Origin: Virgibacillus_P tibetensis
Lineage (GTDB): Bacteria; Bacillota; Bacilli; Bacillales; Amphibacillaceae
Reading direction: 5' to 3'
Length of the DNA stretch: 64,000 nt
Assembly: GCF_036026595.1 (NCBI RefSeq)
Contig: NZ_JARZFX010000013.1
Coordinates: 14,882 to 78,881, forward strand
Notes under the pieces: generated by a model
Told to the model about the DNA's origin: nothing
Databases searched by the model: none
Seen by the model: the letters and a program-made list of their open reading frames with translations, nothing else
Position numbers and translations under genes: made by a program
Part shown: positions 25,150 to 32,946 of the stretch, piece by piece
How positions within the stretch are numbered: position 1 is the first letter of the stretch
Layout: each line of letters begins with the position of its first letter

Positions 25150-25408
25150 TGACTATTTTTCGTGTATTAGTAACTCCGCCTCTGCTGATTGGAAACTCTT
25201 CTACAGTCCAACCTTCTGAAACTTCCAATGTTACTAAGTTTATATAATTCGCTACCAAATTCAGTATGCCTATTTCTAAACTCAATAGAAACCGCTTACA
25301 TTTTTAAAATTCTTCGTTTTCTTCAACGTAGGATTATGTCATTTTATCAATCTGATCCACCTTTATGTCCTTAACTGCATCATCAAAAGATGTTTACATA
25401 TTTTTCAT
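25150..25408 (-). pseudogene. Relics of 3-oxoacid CoA-transferase subunits A and B (scoA/scoB)
   Basis: The minus strand starts with a good site (GGGAGTG) and ATG at 25408. It reads MKNM, a stop at codon 5, then TSFDDAVKDIK in the same frame, the N-terminus of CoA-transferase subunit A. Further on, GILNLVANYI (about 25247-25276) resembles the subunit B N-terminal LGIGIPTLVANYI. It is followed directly by NLVTLEVSEGWTVEE, resembling the subunit B C-terminus. Both genes have therefore collapsed by large deletions. The relics sit between the sigma-54 promoter and the dehydrogenase gene. Confidence 0.75.
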
Positions 25409-25437
25409 AACTAATACACTCCCTTCACTAATCCTAT

Positions 25438-25455
25438 ATGCAAAAACTATGCCAA
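25438..25455 (-). promoter_or_regulatory. Sigma-54 (-24/-12) promoter of the ketone-body operon
   Basis: The minus strand reads TTGGCATAGTTTTTGCAT: GG and GC are separated by exactly ten bases, matching TTGGCAC-N5-TTGCA. It lies 30 bp upstream of the former scoA start and downstream of the gene for a sigma-54 activator. Confidence 0.85.
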
Positions 25456-25504
25456 CTTAAAATTCAGTTGAAAACAGTGTAGATACGGTGTTTATAGTAA
25501 ATTT

Positions 25505-25542
25505 AAAAATCCCTTTTTCCAATAATGCGGAAAAAGGGATTT
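25505..25542 (-). terminator. Intrinsic terminator after the sigma-54 activator gene
   Basis: AAATCCCTTTTTCC and GGAAAAAGGGATTT form a 14-bp stem followed by TTTAAATT on the minus strand. It isolates the activator gene from the sigma-54 promoter. Confidence 0.75.
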
Positions 25543-25609
25543 AAGTATGGCTCACCATAAATGTATGTCCTTTCTTAAATAAGGACTTTATCGTTATTCC
25601 AGGAAAACG

Positions 25610-25641
25610 GAATAGTTTTCCGAAATATCGGAAAACTATTC
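25610..25641. promoter_or_regulatory. Perfect 13-bp inverted repeat over the activator stop codon
   Basis: GAATAGTTTTCCG and CGGAAAACTATTC are separated by six bases and include the TAG stop of the activator gene. A second terminator or mRNA-stabilising stem is possible; no T-tract follows. Confidence 0.5.
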
Positions 25642-27003
25642 TAAGCCGAACTTTTTTATTTTATCATAAAGGCTGGACTTCCCAATACCAAGCATTTCAG
25701 TCACTTTTACTTTATCTCCTTTTGCTTCTTTTAATGCGTTTTTCACCGCATTACGCTCTGCGTTTTCTAAAATTTCTTTTAACGTTCCTTTCTGTTCCAT
25801 CAGATCAGAATCTGGTTGAAAACGTTCAGGTAAATCTTCTAGTTTAATTGTTTCTGTATTGGTTAAATGTACGGCTGATTCGATAACATTTTCTAATTCT
25901 CTTGTATTTCCAGGCCATTTATGCTGAAAAAAAAGAGCTAATACATTTGGTTCAAAGTCAATTATTCTTTTGCCAGTTCTTTTTGTTACCTTATGAAGGA
26001 TAAATTTAGCTAACACACGGATATCTTCAGGCCTTTCTCTTAGAGCTGGAATCTGCAATTGGATGACATTGATACGATAAAATAAATCTTCTCTAAATTG
26101 CTGTTTCTCTATTAGTTCCTCTAATGGTTGATTTGTAGCAGCTACTATTCTCACATCTATCTTTTGTGCTTCAACTGCTCCAATTGCCTCAACTTCTCCT
26201 TCTTGTAAAACCCTGAGTATCTTTACTTGTGCATTCATAGGCATATCTCCTATTTCGTCCAGGAATAGCGTCCCACCATCTGCAAGTTGAAATTTTCCTG
26301 GTTTCCCTTCCTTTTTTGCTCCCGTAAAGGCACCCTCTTTATATCCAAACAGTTCGGATTCAAGTAAATGTTCTGGAATAGCTGCACAGTTTACTTTGAT
26401 AAAAGGCTTTGTATTCCTTTCACTTAGGTGATGAATACTATGTGCAAACAATTCCTTCCCTGTTCCACTTTCTCCTCTTAGTAATATGGAGACGTCTCCT
26501 GGAGATACCTTTTTCACCTTCTCTTTGAGACTGTTCATCTGCGGTGAACTTCCAGCAATATCATGAAGGGAGTAGGTTGTTCCATGCTGAACTTTCAATT
26601 GGCTTCGGTACTGTTCCAATTCCAATAAAAGATCTTTTATATGACTATTCATTTTCATCCATTCTTTGGTATCACGAAAGAGCACAGTTCCGACTGCACC
26701 AACTACTTTTCCTTCTGATAGGACTGGTATTCTATTTGCGATCATATGGTTCCCACGAATATATTGAAGGTCCGCAATTTCCTTTTTGCCTGTTTGAGCA
26801 ACAATGTGCATTCTGGAGTTTTCAATGACGTCTGTAACATGTTTTCCCAATACATCACTTTTAACCACTTCGAGAAAACTACAATAACTATTATTCATAT
26901 ACGTTATAAATCCATTTTGATCTACTACAACAAAACAGTGAAAGTTATTTTCGAAAACGGTTTCAAATATTTCATCCTTATAACTAGTGTTTAGCTTTGT
27001 CAT
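25636..27003 (-). CDS. Sigma-54-dependent transcriptional activator (PAS, AAA+, Fis-type HTH)
   Basis: This is an enhancer-binding protein that opens sigma-54 promoters. A PAS sensor domain lies at about residues 10-115. The AAA+ domain has Walker A GESGTGKE, the GAFTGA sigma-contact loop and Walker B TLFLDEIGD (about residues 160-380). The C-terminal Fis-type helix-turn-helix reads KVTEMLGIGKSSLYDKIKKFG. The length is 455 aa from the ATG at 27003, which has GGAGGTG upstream. The gene lies immediately upstream of the -24/-12 promoter, so 3-hydroxybutyrate catabolism is the likely target. The ligand of the PAS domain is unknown. Confidence 0.93.
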   Translation of the reverse strand: MTKLNTSYKDEIFETVFENNFHCFVVVDQNGFITYMNNSYCSFLEVVKSDVLGKHVTDVIENSRMHIVAQTGKKEIADLQYIRGNHMIANRIPVLSEGKVVGAVGTVLFRDTKEWMKMNSHIKDLLLELEQYRSQLKVQHGTTYSLHDIAGSSPQMNSLKEKVKKVSPGDVSILLRGESGTGKELFAHSIHHLSERNTKPFIKVNCAAIPEHLLESELFGYKEGAFTGAKKEGKPGKFQLADGGTLFLDEIGDMPMNAQVKILRVLQEGEVEAIGAVEAQKIDVRIVAATNQPLEELIEKQQFREDLFYRINVIQLQIPALRERPEDIRVLAKFILHKVTKRTGKRIIDFEPNVLALFFQHKWPGNTRELENVIESAVHLTNTETIKLEDLPERFQPDSDLMEQKGTLKEILENAERNAVKNALKEAKGDKVKVTEMLGIGKSSLYDKIKKFGLE

Positions 27004-27108
27004 TAATACACCTCCATCCTTCTTTCGAATAATAGCTGGATAGTTCATTTCTCACCATTCTTGGATTCTGACCAATAATATCCGATATTTCATTTTTCTT
27101 CTGATCTA

Positions 27109-28059
27109 TCATTTAGAAAACGGTAAGTTTATAACTTTATTACTCATCTGGCCAATTCCCTCTATTTCCAATGTTACTACGTCGCCACTTTTCAAAAATT
27201 GTGGAGGATCCATAGCAAAACCTACCCCATCAGGCGTGCCAGTCAGGATAATATCTCCTGGCTTTAATGTAATTAAATTTGAAATGAATTCAATAAGAAA
27301 AGGTATTGTGAATATCAAATGACTAGTATTGGAAGACTGGCGCTCTTCACCATTCACAAACGAACGAATAGATAAGTTAGATGGGTCGGCAATTTCGTCT
27401 GCTGTAACTACCCATGGTCCAATTGGTGTGCTGCGATCCAACGTCTTTCCCTGAAGCCATTGAGGTGTTCGCTTTTGCAAGTCCCGGGCTGTGGTATCAT
27501 TTCCAATCGTATACCCAGCAATATAGTCTAACGCTTCATCCTTTGTCACCTGAGACGCCTCTTTTCCAATTACAACAGCCAATTCCACCTCATAATCAAG
27601 CATGTTTGTGTGAGGTGATTTTACAATAGCATCTTCTGGACCGATCAGTGCATTATTGAATTTAGCAAAAAGAACCGGATGTGTTGGTAAGTCTCCCCCA
27701 CCCATTTCAGTTACATGATCAGCATAGTTCTTTCCTACACATATAATTTTTGATGGGTCTGGTACTGGAGTAGAGATAGTAACATCCGCTTTATTGTGGC
27801 TAACTTCATCTATCCCATTCTCTATAATGTATTGATAAGCTTCCTTCGCCCGGTCAATAGCCTCTTGTCCCATCGAAAAGAATAAACCTGGATCAGCAGG
27901 CAGTAGTGACCGCTCAACAGCCTCAGCCATTACCATTTCCTGCTTAAAAATCAGCATTTTTTTGTATGCATCATGCAAATCAATAACGCTTTCATCATAC
28001 AAGTATCCTATTCTTAATTCTTCAGTTTTTTCTACTACTCTATAACTTACAAGTTTCAT
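27109..28059 (-). CDS. Fumarylacetoacetate hydrolase family protein
   Basis: The FAH fold covers hydrolases, hydratases and decarboxylases of 2-oxo acids. The metal-binding DYEVELAVVIGKEA lies near residue 165, ICVGKNYADHVTEMG near residue 95, and ILTGTPDGVG near residue 280. The length is about 316 aa from the ATG at 28059 (GAGGGG upstream; alternative starts lie up to three codons earlier). The reaction cannot be assigned. It is followed by the sigma-54 activator in the same direction, about 105 bp away. A fragment of a second copy lies downstream of gntP, which ties the family to this operon. Confidence 0.88.
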   Translation of the reverse strand: MKLVSYRVVEKTEELRIGYLYDESVIDLHDAYKKMLIFKQEMVMAEAVERSLLPADPGLFFSMGQEAIDRAKEAYQYIIENGIDEVSHNKADVTISTPVPDPSKIICVGKNYADHVTEMGGGDLPTHPVLFAKFNNALIGPEDAIVKSPHTNMLDYEVELAVVIGKEASQVTKDEALDYIAGYTIGNDTTARDLQKRTPQWLQGKTLDRSTPIGPWVVTADEIADPSNLSIRSFVNGEERQSSNTSHLIFTIPFLIEFISNLITLKPGDIILTGTPDGVGFAMDPPQFLKSGDVVTLEIEGIGQMSNKVINLPFSK

Positions 28060-28117
28060 CAACATCACCCCTCATATCTATTACTACTAGTATAGTTTAT
28101 TTTCTATTTCGTTTGTA

Positions 28118-28143
28118 GTTTAAGAGGAAAATGAACAGGGTAC
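28118..28143 (+). promoter_or_regulatory. SigmaB (general stress) promoter
   Basis: GTTTAA (28118-28123) and GGGTAC (28138-28143) are separated by 14 bp, a close match to the B. subtilis SigmaB consensus GTTTAA-N12-15-GGGTAT. It lies 37 bp upstream of a YflT-like stress gene. Confidence 0.8.
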
Positions 28144-28180
28144 AAATTAAATAGGAATCCTACAACTGGAGGTATAATAA

Positions 28181-28516
28181 ATGACCAAACATATTATAGG
28201 ATCATACAACTCTGTGGAAGAAGCAGTCAACAAAGTACTGGACTTGAAAATTGAAGGACACCGAGCCGAAGACATTACAGTAATTACCAACAGAAATAAT
28301 AAAGATGACATTGAAAACCATACAGATGTCCAGGTGAAAAGTGGTATTCCAGAGAAAAATAGCGGGTCATTTACCGAAAAGATAAAACAAATTTTCACAG
28401 ATGATATCACAAATCCGTATGAACAATTAATCCGTCTAGGAATACCAGAAGGACAGGCAAAAGTTAATCAAGGTAATTTGAAGTCAGAAAAAATTATCAT
28501 AGTAATAGATAAATAA
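28181..28516 (+). CDS. YflT-like general stress protein (heat-induced stress protein family)
   Basis: This is a small cytoplasmic protein of 111 aa. The N-terminal HIIGSYNSVEEAVNKVLDL and the ITVITN segment match the YflT/GSP17M family, whose molecular function is unknown. The C-terminal half has a LIRLGIPEGQAK segment shared with other stress proteins. A strong site (GGAGGT) precedes the ATG, and an almost perfect SigmaB promoter lies upstream. It is therefore probably induced by general stress, independent of its neighbours. Confidence 0.85.
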   Translation: MTKHIIGSYNSVEEAVNKVLDLKIEGHRAEDITVITNRNNKDDIENHTDVQVKSGIPEKNSGSFTEKIKQIFTDDITNPYEQLIRLGIPEGQAKVNQGNLKSEKIIIVIDK

Positions 28517-28615
28517 GCTAAACCGTATTATTCGAACACCTCGCAAGGATGTTCACTTAATTAATTTAATAGTTATGCTGCTCCTCCAGATTTATTCCTC
28601 TGACCTGAGAATCTG

Positions 28616-28633
28616 AATCGAATCGATTCGATT
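28616..28633. repeat. Perfect 18-bp palindrome in an intergenic stretch
   Basis: AATCGAATCGATTCGATT is its own reverse complement. It lies between the stress gene and the terminator of the binding-protein gene, away from any visible promoter. Confidence 0.7.
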
Positions 28634-28723
28634 TGATTCTAACTAGGTTACGTAAACTCATGATGACTGGATGCTCGACTTAGAGAGAGAGTTAATTATA
28701 CGCTCTAAAAGCTATCAAACAAT

Positions 28724-28768
28724 AAAGGAAACGAGTTCGAAGCGCGCTGCTCTGAACTCGTTTCCTTT
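28724..28768 (-). terminator. Strong stem-loop after the binding-protein gene
   Basis: AAAGGAAACGAGTTC and GAACTCGTTTCCTTT form a perfect 15-bp stem just past the stop codon. The following T-tract is short. Confidence 0.7.
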
Positions 28769-28771
28769 ACA

Positions 28772-30346
28772 TTAGTTATCTATTGTTACATCACGAAGAA
28801 ATGGAAAACTGCTGGGAAATTGGTAAAAACCATCTACGTTTTCTCTTAATCCTGCTAATAAAACAGAGTGATATAACGGTACGATAGGAGCTTCATCAAT
28901 GATTAACTGCTGAACCTCTTTATATAATTCAAGACGTTCTTCTTCATCAGTAGTTTTTCTGGCTTGTTCCAGCAAGCTATCTATAGCATCATTTGCTAGA
29001 AATGATCGATTGCCCGGGGCTCCAGCATTCGTTGAATGAAACATTGGATAAAGTCCATAATCAGCATCCAACGTCACAGTCCCCCAGCTGCCAACAAACA
29101 TATCCATTTCTCCGTTAGCAGTAACTTCCAGATATGCTCCAACCTCCATGGATTCAATGCTAAGATCTATGCCGATTTCTTCTAATTGTGCTTGAATGAG
29201 TTCAGCACTATCCGAAGTGGTGCGGTCATACGTTAAAATTGTTGTTGAAAAACCATCAGGATAACCCGCATCTGCCAATAGCTCTTTTGCTTCTTCTGGG
29301 TTATATGGTAACGGGTCTATTTCGTCACTATAACCAAATACAGTTGGTGCTAATGGACCAATTGCTGGTAAAGCCACTCCATCCGTTACTCCATCTATCA
29401 GATTTTCCTTATCAATTGCCATATTGATCGCTTGCCTTACCCGTACATCATTAAATGGTTCAACTTCTGTATTAAACCCTACATACGATAAGCTCGCACT
29501 GTCTGACTGCTTAACATAAGTTTGATCATTATCTTCTAATCTACTTATATCATTTGCATTTACCGGATAAACAATATCCGCCTCTTCCGTCTCGAGCTCA
29601 GCAATTCGTGTCATATCTTCAGGTACAAACTTAAATGTCACAGAATCTACATTTGCTTGCTCACCCCAGTATTCTTCGTTCTTTACAAGCTTAATAGATT
29701 CACCTGGTTCACGATCATCAAATTTAAAATATCCAGTTCCGACTGGCGCTTCATTGACAGAAGCAAATGGAGGTTCACCATTTTCAACAGCTTCATAATC
29801 GGCTTCAATGGATTTCAAGCTGATAATATGACCTCCGGGATGTGCTAAGTGGGAAGGTAATGCTGCGAAAGGATATTCCGTAGTTATATGTACAGTATAT
29901 GTATCAATAACTTCAACGGCTTCAATCATATCAAATAAAAATCCTAAAGGAGAAGCAACCTCAGGGTCTCGTACGCGATCCAAGTTAGCTTTTACGACAT
30001 CTGCATTTAATTCAGAACCATCATGGAAAGTTACCCCTTCCCTAATTTTCGCTTCCCAAACGGTATCCTCAACTTGTTCAAAGCTTTCTGCCAGACCCGG
30101 TTGTATAGTCAAATCCGTATCTAACTGTACGAGTGTATCGTACAGTGCATTCATCACATACAATGAATTTCCATCATTTGCTGCATGTGGGTCCAGAGAA
30201 ACTGGTTCTGAAGCTAAGTCCACAGTTAAAACTTTTGCACTTAATTCAGTAGTTCCTTCGTTCGTGTTTGAATCGGGTTCTTCCGAACATGCTGTTATAA
30301 ATATACTCAACATGATAATAAATAAAATTACTACTTTCGACTTCAT
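28772..30346 (-). CDS. Oligopeptide/nickel-type ABC transporter substrate-binding lipoprotein
   Basis: This extracellular solute receptor (SBP family 5) has 524 aa. A lipoprotein signal ends at Cys20 (IFITAC), followed by a flexible acidic linker. The body shows LDPHAANDG, TFHDGSELNADVV and the later VRQAINMAIDKENLI, all typical of DppA/OppA/AppA proteins. It has its own promoter and terminator and no permease genes next to it. The related appDFABC cluster lies 1.7 kb away, so it may be a second receptor for that transporter. Substrate unknown. Confidence 0.88.
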   Translation of the reverse strand: MKSKVVILFIIMLSIFITACSEEPDSNTNEGTTELSAKVLTVDLASEPVSLDPHAANDGNSLYVMNALYDTLVQLDTDLTIQPGLAESFEQVEDTVWEAKIREGVTFHDGSELNADVVKANLDRVRDPEVASPLGFLFDMIEAVEVIDTYTVHITTEYPFAALPSHLAHPGGHIISLKSIEADYEAVENGEPPFASVNEAPVGTGYFKFDDREPGESIKLVKNEEYWGEQANVDSVTFKFVPEDMTRIAELETEEADIVYPVNANDISRLEDNDQTYVKQSDSASLSYVGFNTEVEPFNDVRVRQAINMAIDKENLIDGVTDGVALPAIGPLAPTVFGYSDEIDPLPYNPEEAKELLADAGYPDGFSTTILTYDRTTSDSAELIQAQLEEIGIDLSIESMEVGAYLEVTANGEMDMFVGSWGTVTLDADYGLYPMFHSTNAGAPGNRSFLANDAIDSLLEQARKTTDEEERLELYKEVQQLIIDEAPIVPLYHSVLLAGLRENVDGFYQFPSSFPFLRDVTIDN

Positions 30347-30401
30347 ACCTTACCTCCTATATATAATCCACATTAATTCACTATGTTTAGTACACTTTAT
30401 A

Positions 30402-30430
30402 ATTTTACACAGGTGGTTCAAGCAAGTCAA
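30402..30430 (-). promoter_or_regulatory. SigmaA promoter of the orphan binding-protein gene
   Basis: TTGACT (30425-30430) and TAAAAT (30402-30407) are separated by 17 bp on the minus strand, 56 bp upstream of the ATG. Confidence 0.6.
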
Positions 30431-30576
30431 TTTACACACTCTACTATGCATATAGCCAATCACAATTTACTCATGAAATGTTCAATGAAAGTTCAAACAC
30501 TTTTGCATAAACAATGTTAAACTATGTGTAATATTGTTATAAATAAACATTAAGCACCATAAGGAGGTGCCTGATT

Positions 30577-31161
30577 TTGTTGCCAGCCGATCGCCGAAAA
30601 CGAGTTGAAGATTTGATTAGAAGCCATTACAGTATGAAAATATCGGATTTAAGTAAAAAGTTTAATGTATCTGAAATGACTATCCATCGGGACCTGAAGC
30701 CATTAATAGACGAAGGTGTTGTCATAAAAACATTTGGAGGCGTTACCCTTACACGTGATAAGCAATCTAATGAGACGATCTCAGAAGAATGTGTAATTTG
30801 TAAAAGTAGCATTAATGTAAGAATGGCTTACAGGCTTATTCTACAAAATAATAAAATTGAAATGACCTGTTGTGCACATTGTGGACTTATCCGTCACCGC
30901 CAGCTTGATAGCGGAGTAATTCAAGCAATATGTTACGATTTTTTCAGACAGACTACAATAAGTGCACATCTCACATGGTTTGTAATGAATTCATCTGTTC
31001 ATATCGGATGCTGCCAACCACAGGTTTTAACATTTGAATGGAAAGAACATGCAGAAAAATTTGTTAAAGGCTTTGGAGGAAATGTATATTCTTTCAATCA
31101 AGCTACTGAAGCTGTACTCCATAAAATGAGCGGATGTCACAGCAAGAAGAATCGTTTATGA
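30577..31161 (+). CDS. ycnK: YcnK-type copper-sensing transcriptional regulator (DeoR HTH plus NosL-like domain)
   Basis: In B. subtilis YcnK represses copper-uptake genes. The N-terminal DeoR-type winged helix covers about residues 1-60 (FNVSEMTIHRDLKPL). The C-terminal NosL-like metal-binding part has CVICKSS near residue 70, MTCCAHCG near residue 104, a late GCCQPQ and the GFGGNVYSF segment. The length of 194 aa and these motifs match YcnK closely. The start is TTG at 30577 with AAGGAGGTG nine bases upstream; a second TTG follows directly. The partner genes ycnJ and ycnI are absent. Instead a YtkA-like lipoprotein follows 31 bp downstream, probably co-transcribed. Confidence 0.9.
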   Translation: MLPADRRKRVEDLIRSHYSMKISDLSKKFNVSEMTIHRDLKPLIDEGVVIKTFGGVTLTRDKQSNETISEECVICKSSINVRMAYRLILQNNKIEMTCCAHCGLIRHRQLDSGVIQAICYDFFRQTTISAHLTWFVMNSSVHIGCCQPQVLTFEWKEHAEKFVKGFGGNVYSFNQATEAVLHKMSGCHSKKNRL

Positions 31162-31192
31162 GTACGCAAAATACCAGAAAGCAGGGATAAAC

Positions 31193-31945
31193 ATGCAGAA
31201 CAAGATATGGTTATCTATATTAATGTTGAGTTTACTTGTTCTAACAGCTTGTAACGGGGATGAAAATATAGAAGATACGGAAGAAGATTCAGAAATAATT
31301 CAGGTCCTTGAAGTTGATCTTAGTGTTCCGGAAGAAGCAGACGTAGAAGAAAAAGTGGAATTAACGGCATTGGTTACATATGGAGAAGAAAAAGTGAATG
31401 ATGCAGACGAGATTGAATTTGAACTATGGGAAGAAGGAAATAAAGAGGATAGTATAAAGTTAGAGGCTATAAACAATAATGATGGCACGTATTCAACAGA
31501 AACAGCATTCGATAAAGATGGCATCTTTACAGTACAGGTACATGTTACTGCTAGAGACCTGCATACTATGCCTCAACAATCGATAACTGTTGGTGAGGGA
31601 GACACTCATCAGCATAACGATGAAGATGAGCATAGTGAACATGTGCAAGGGTTTGGAATGCATTTCGTTAAACCTGAAAATCCTCGGGCAGAAGATGAAA
31701 TCGAGCTGATGGTTCACTTGCAAATGGATGATGAAACGTTGGAAAGCGCTGAAGTGCAGTATGAAATATGGAATTACGACATTTCTGAAAACCATGTATG
31801 GGAGAATGCCGAAGAGGCTAAGCCTGGAGAATACATCGCTTCTCATACATTTAGGAACTCAGGTAACTACACCATTCAAATTCATGTAGAAAATGATGAT
31901 GGACTCCATGAGCACGAAAAATACCAGATTGACGTAATAAAATGA
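31193..31945 (+). CDS. Lipoprotein with two YtkA-like domains and a His/acid-rich linker
   Basis: This is a predicted membrane-anchored extracellular protein of 250 aa. The lipobox is LTAC with Cys20. Two related beta-sandwich domains follow (about residues 37-132 and 152-248), each with a GTYSTET- or GEYIASH-type strand and a final VQVHVTA or IQIHVEN strand, as in YtkA/FixH proteins. The linker around residues 136-146 is rich in His and acidic residues (DTHQHNDEDEHSEH), suitable for metal binding. It lies directly after the copper regulator, so a role in copper handling at the cell surface is inferred. Confidence 0.82.
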   Translation: MQNKIWLSILMLSLLVLTACNGDENIEDTEEDSEIIQVLEVDLSVPEEADVEEKVELTALVTYGEEKVNDADEIEFELWEEGNKEDSIKLEAINNNDGTYSTETAFDKDGIFTVQVHVTARDLHTMPQQSITVGEGDTHQHNDEDEHSEHVQGFGMHFVKPENPRAEDEIELMVHLQMDDETLESAEVQYEIWNYDISENHVWENAEEAKPGEYIASHTFRNSGNYTIQIHVENDDGLHEHEKYQIDVIK

Positions 31946-31953
31946 ATATATTA

Positions 31954-31990
31954 AAGGAGTCCTTCGTTTACTGGGGACTCCTTCATTTAT
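31954..31990 (+). terminator. Intrinsic terminator of the ycnK operon
   Basis: AAGGAGTCC and GGACTCCTT form a 9-bp stem followed by CATTTATTAT, 9 bp past the stop. Confidence 0.7.
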
Positions 31991-32001
31991 TATAAAAGGT
32001 A

Positions 32002-32940
32002 TTAATTTTTCATCTTGGGATCCAATGCATCTCTCAGTCCATCACCTATCAGGTTGAATCCCAATACAACTAGCATTATGGACACACCTGGTACGATTAA
32101 TGTCCATGGAGCCAATTGAATAAAATCACGAGCATCCGCGAGCATTTGTCCCCACTCCGGTAATGGCGGTTGTACACCAAGACCTAAGAAGCCTAAAGCA
32201 GCTGCTTCTAATATGGCAGTTCCGAACCCTAATGTAGATTGAACAATAATCGGGGCCACACTATTCGGTAAAATATGATGAAAGATAATCCTCCCATTTT
32301 TCATTCCCTGTGCCTTTGCGGCCATGATAAATTCTTCTTCTCGCAAACTGATTACCTTTGATCTTACCAATCGCCCAAAGATGGGGATATTTATAATTGC
32401 AATTGCTATTAGCGCATTTTGAAGGGAAGCTCCTAAAATAGCAACAATTGCAATCGCCAATAAAATACTGGGAAATGCAAGCAAAATATCAAAAATACGT
32501 GAAATAATCATATCAATCCAACGACCAAAATAACCTGCAACTATTCCTAGTATCGTACCAAAGAATAGTGCACCTGTTACAGCAAAAAAGCCAACCTGGA
32601 GTGATACTCTAGCTCCATAAGCTATTCTTGTAAGTATATCCCTGCCTAGATGATCCGTTCCAAGCCAATGCTCCGCGGACGGGGGATTCAATCTATTAAT
32701 AAGGTCTTGCTCTTGATACGTGTAGGGCGACAGCAACGGTGCAAATAAACCAACGAGAATGAAGAATATGATAATAAATAATCCCGCAATTGCAAAACGA
32801 TTTTTCCGTAATTGTTTTAGTGTATCTCTCCAGGGAGAAATCGCTTTTATTTCCTCTGTATCAAACTGTTGACCTCTTTTTGCGGGGTTTTGTAGCAATT
32901 GCTCGGATTGTTTTCCTTTTTCCTTTGTTTCCATTGTCAC
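32002..32940 (-). CDS. appC: Oligopeptide ABC transporter permease AppC
   Basis: This is the second membrane subunit of the peptide importer, with six predicted spans in 312 aa. It shows the GTDHLGRDILTRIAYGARVSL segment and the EAA loop EFIMAAKAQGMKNGRIIFHH, both typical of DppC/AppC permeases. The long polar N-terminus (about 40 residues) is usual for the family. It is the last gene of the operon, 6 bp after appB. Confidence 0.92.
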   Translation of the reverse strand: MTMETKEKGKQSEQLLQNPAKRGQQFDTEEIKAISPWRDTLKQLRKNRFAIAGLFIIIFFILVGLFAPLLSPYTYQEQDLINRLNPPSAEHWLGTDHLGRDILTRIAYGARVSLQVGFFAVTGALFFGTILGIVAGYFGRWIDMIISRIFDILLAFPSILLAIAIVAILGASLQNALIAIAIINIPIFGRLVRSKVISLREEEFIMAAKAQGMKNGRIIFHHILPNSVAPIIVQSTLGFGTAILEAAALGFLGLGVQPPLPEWGQMLADARDFIQLAPWTLIVPGVSIMLVVLGFNLIGDGLRDALDPKMKN

Positions 32941-32946
32941 ATCCCC

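Noticed and set aside
28530..28556. Weak hairpin GAACACCT/AGGATGTTC after the stress gene, considered as a terminator
   Set aside because: The stem has a bulge and no T-tract follows.
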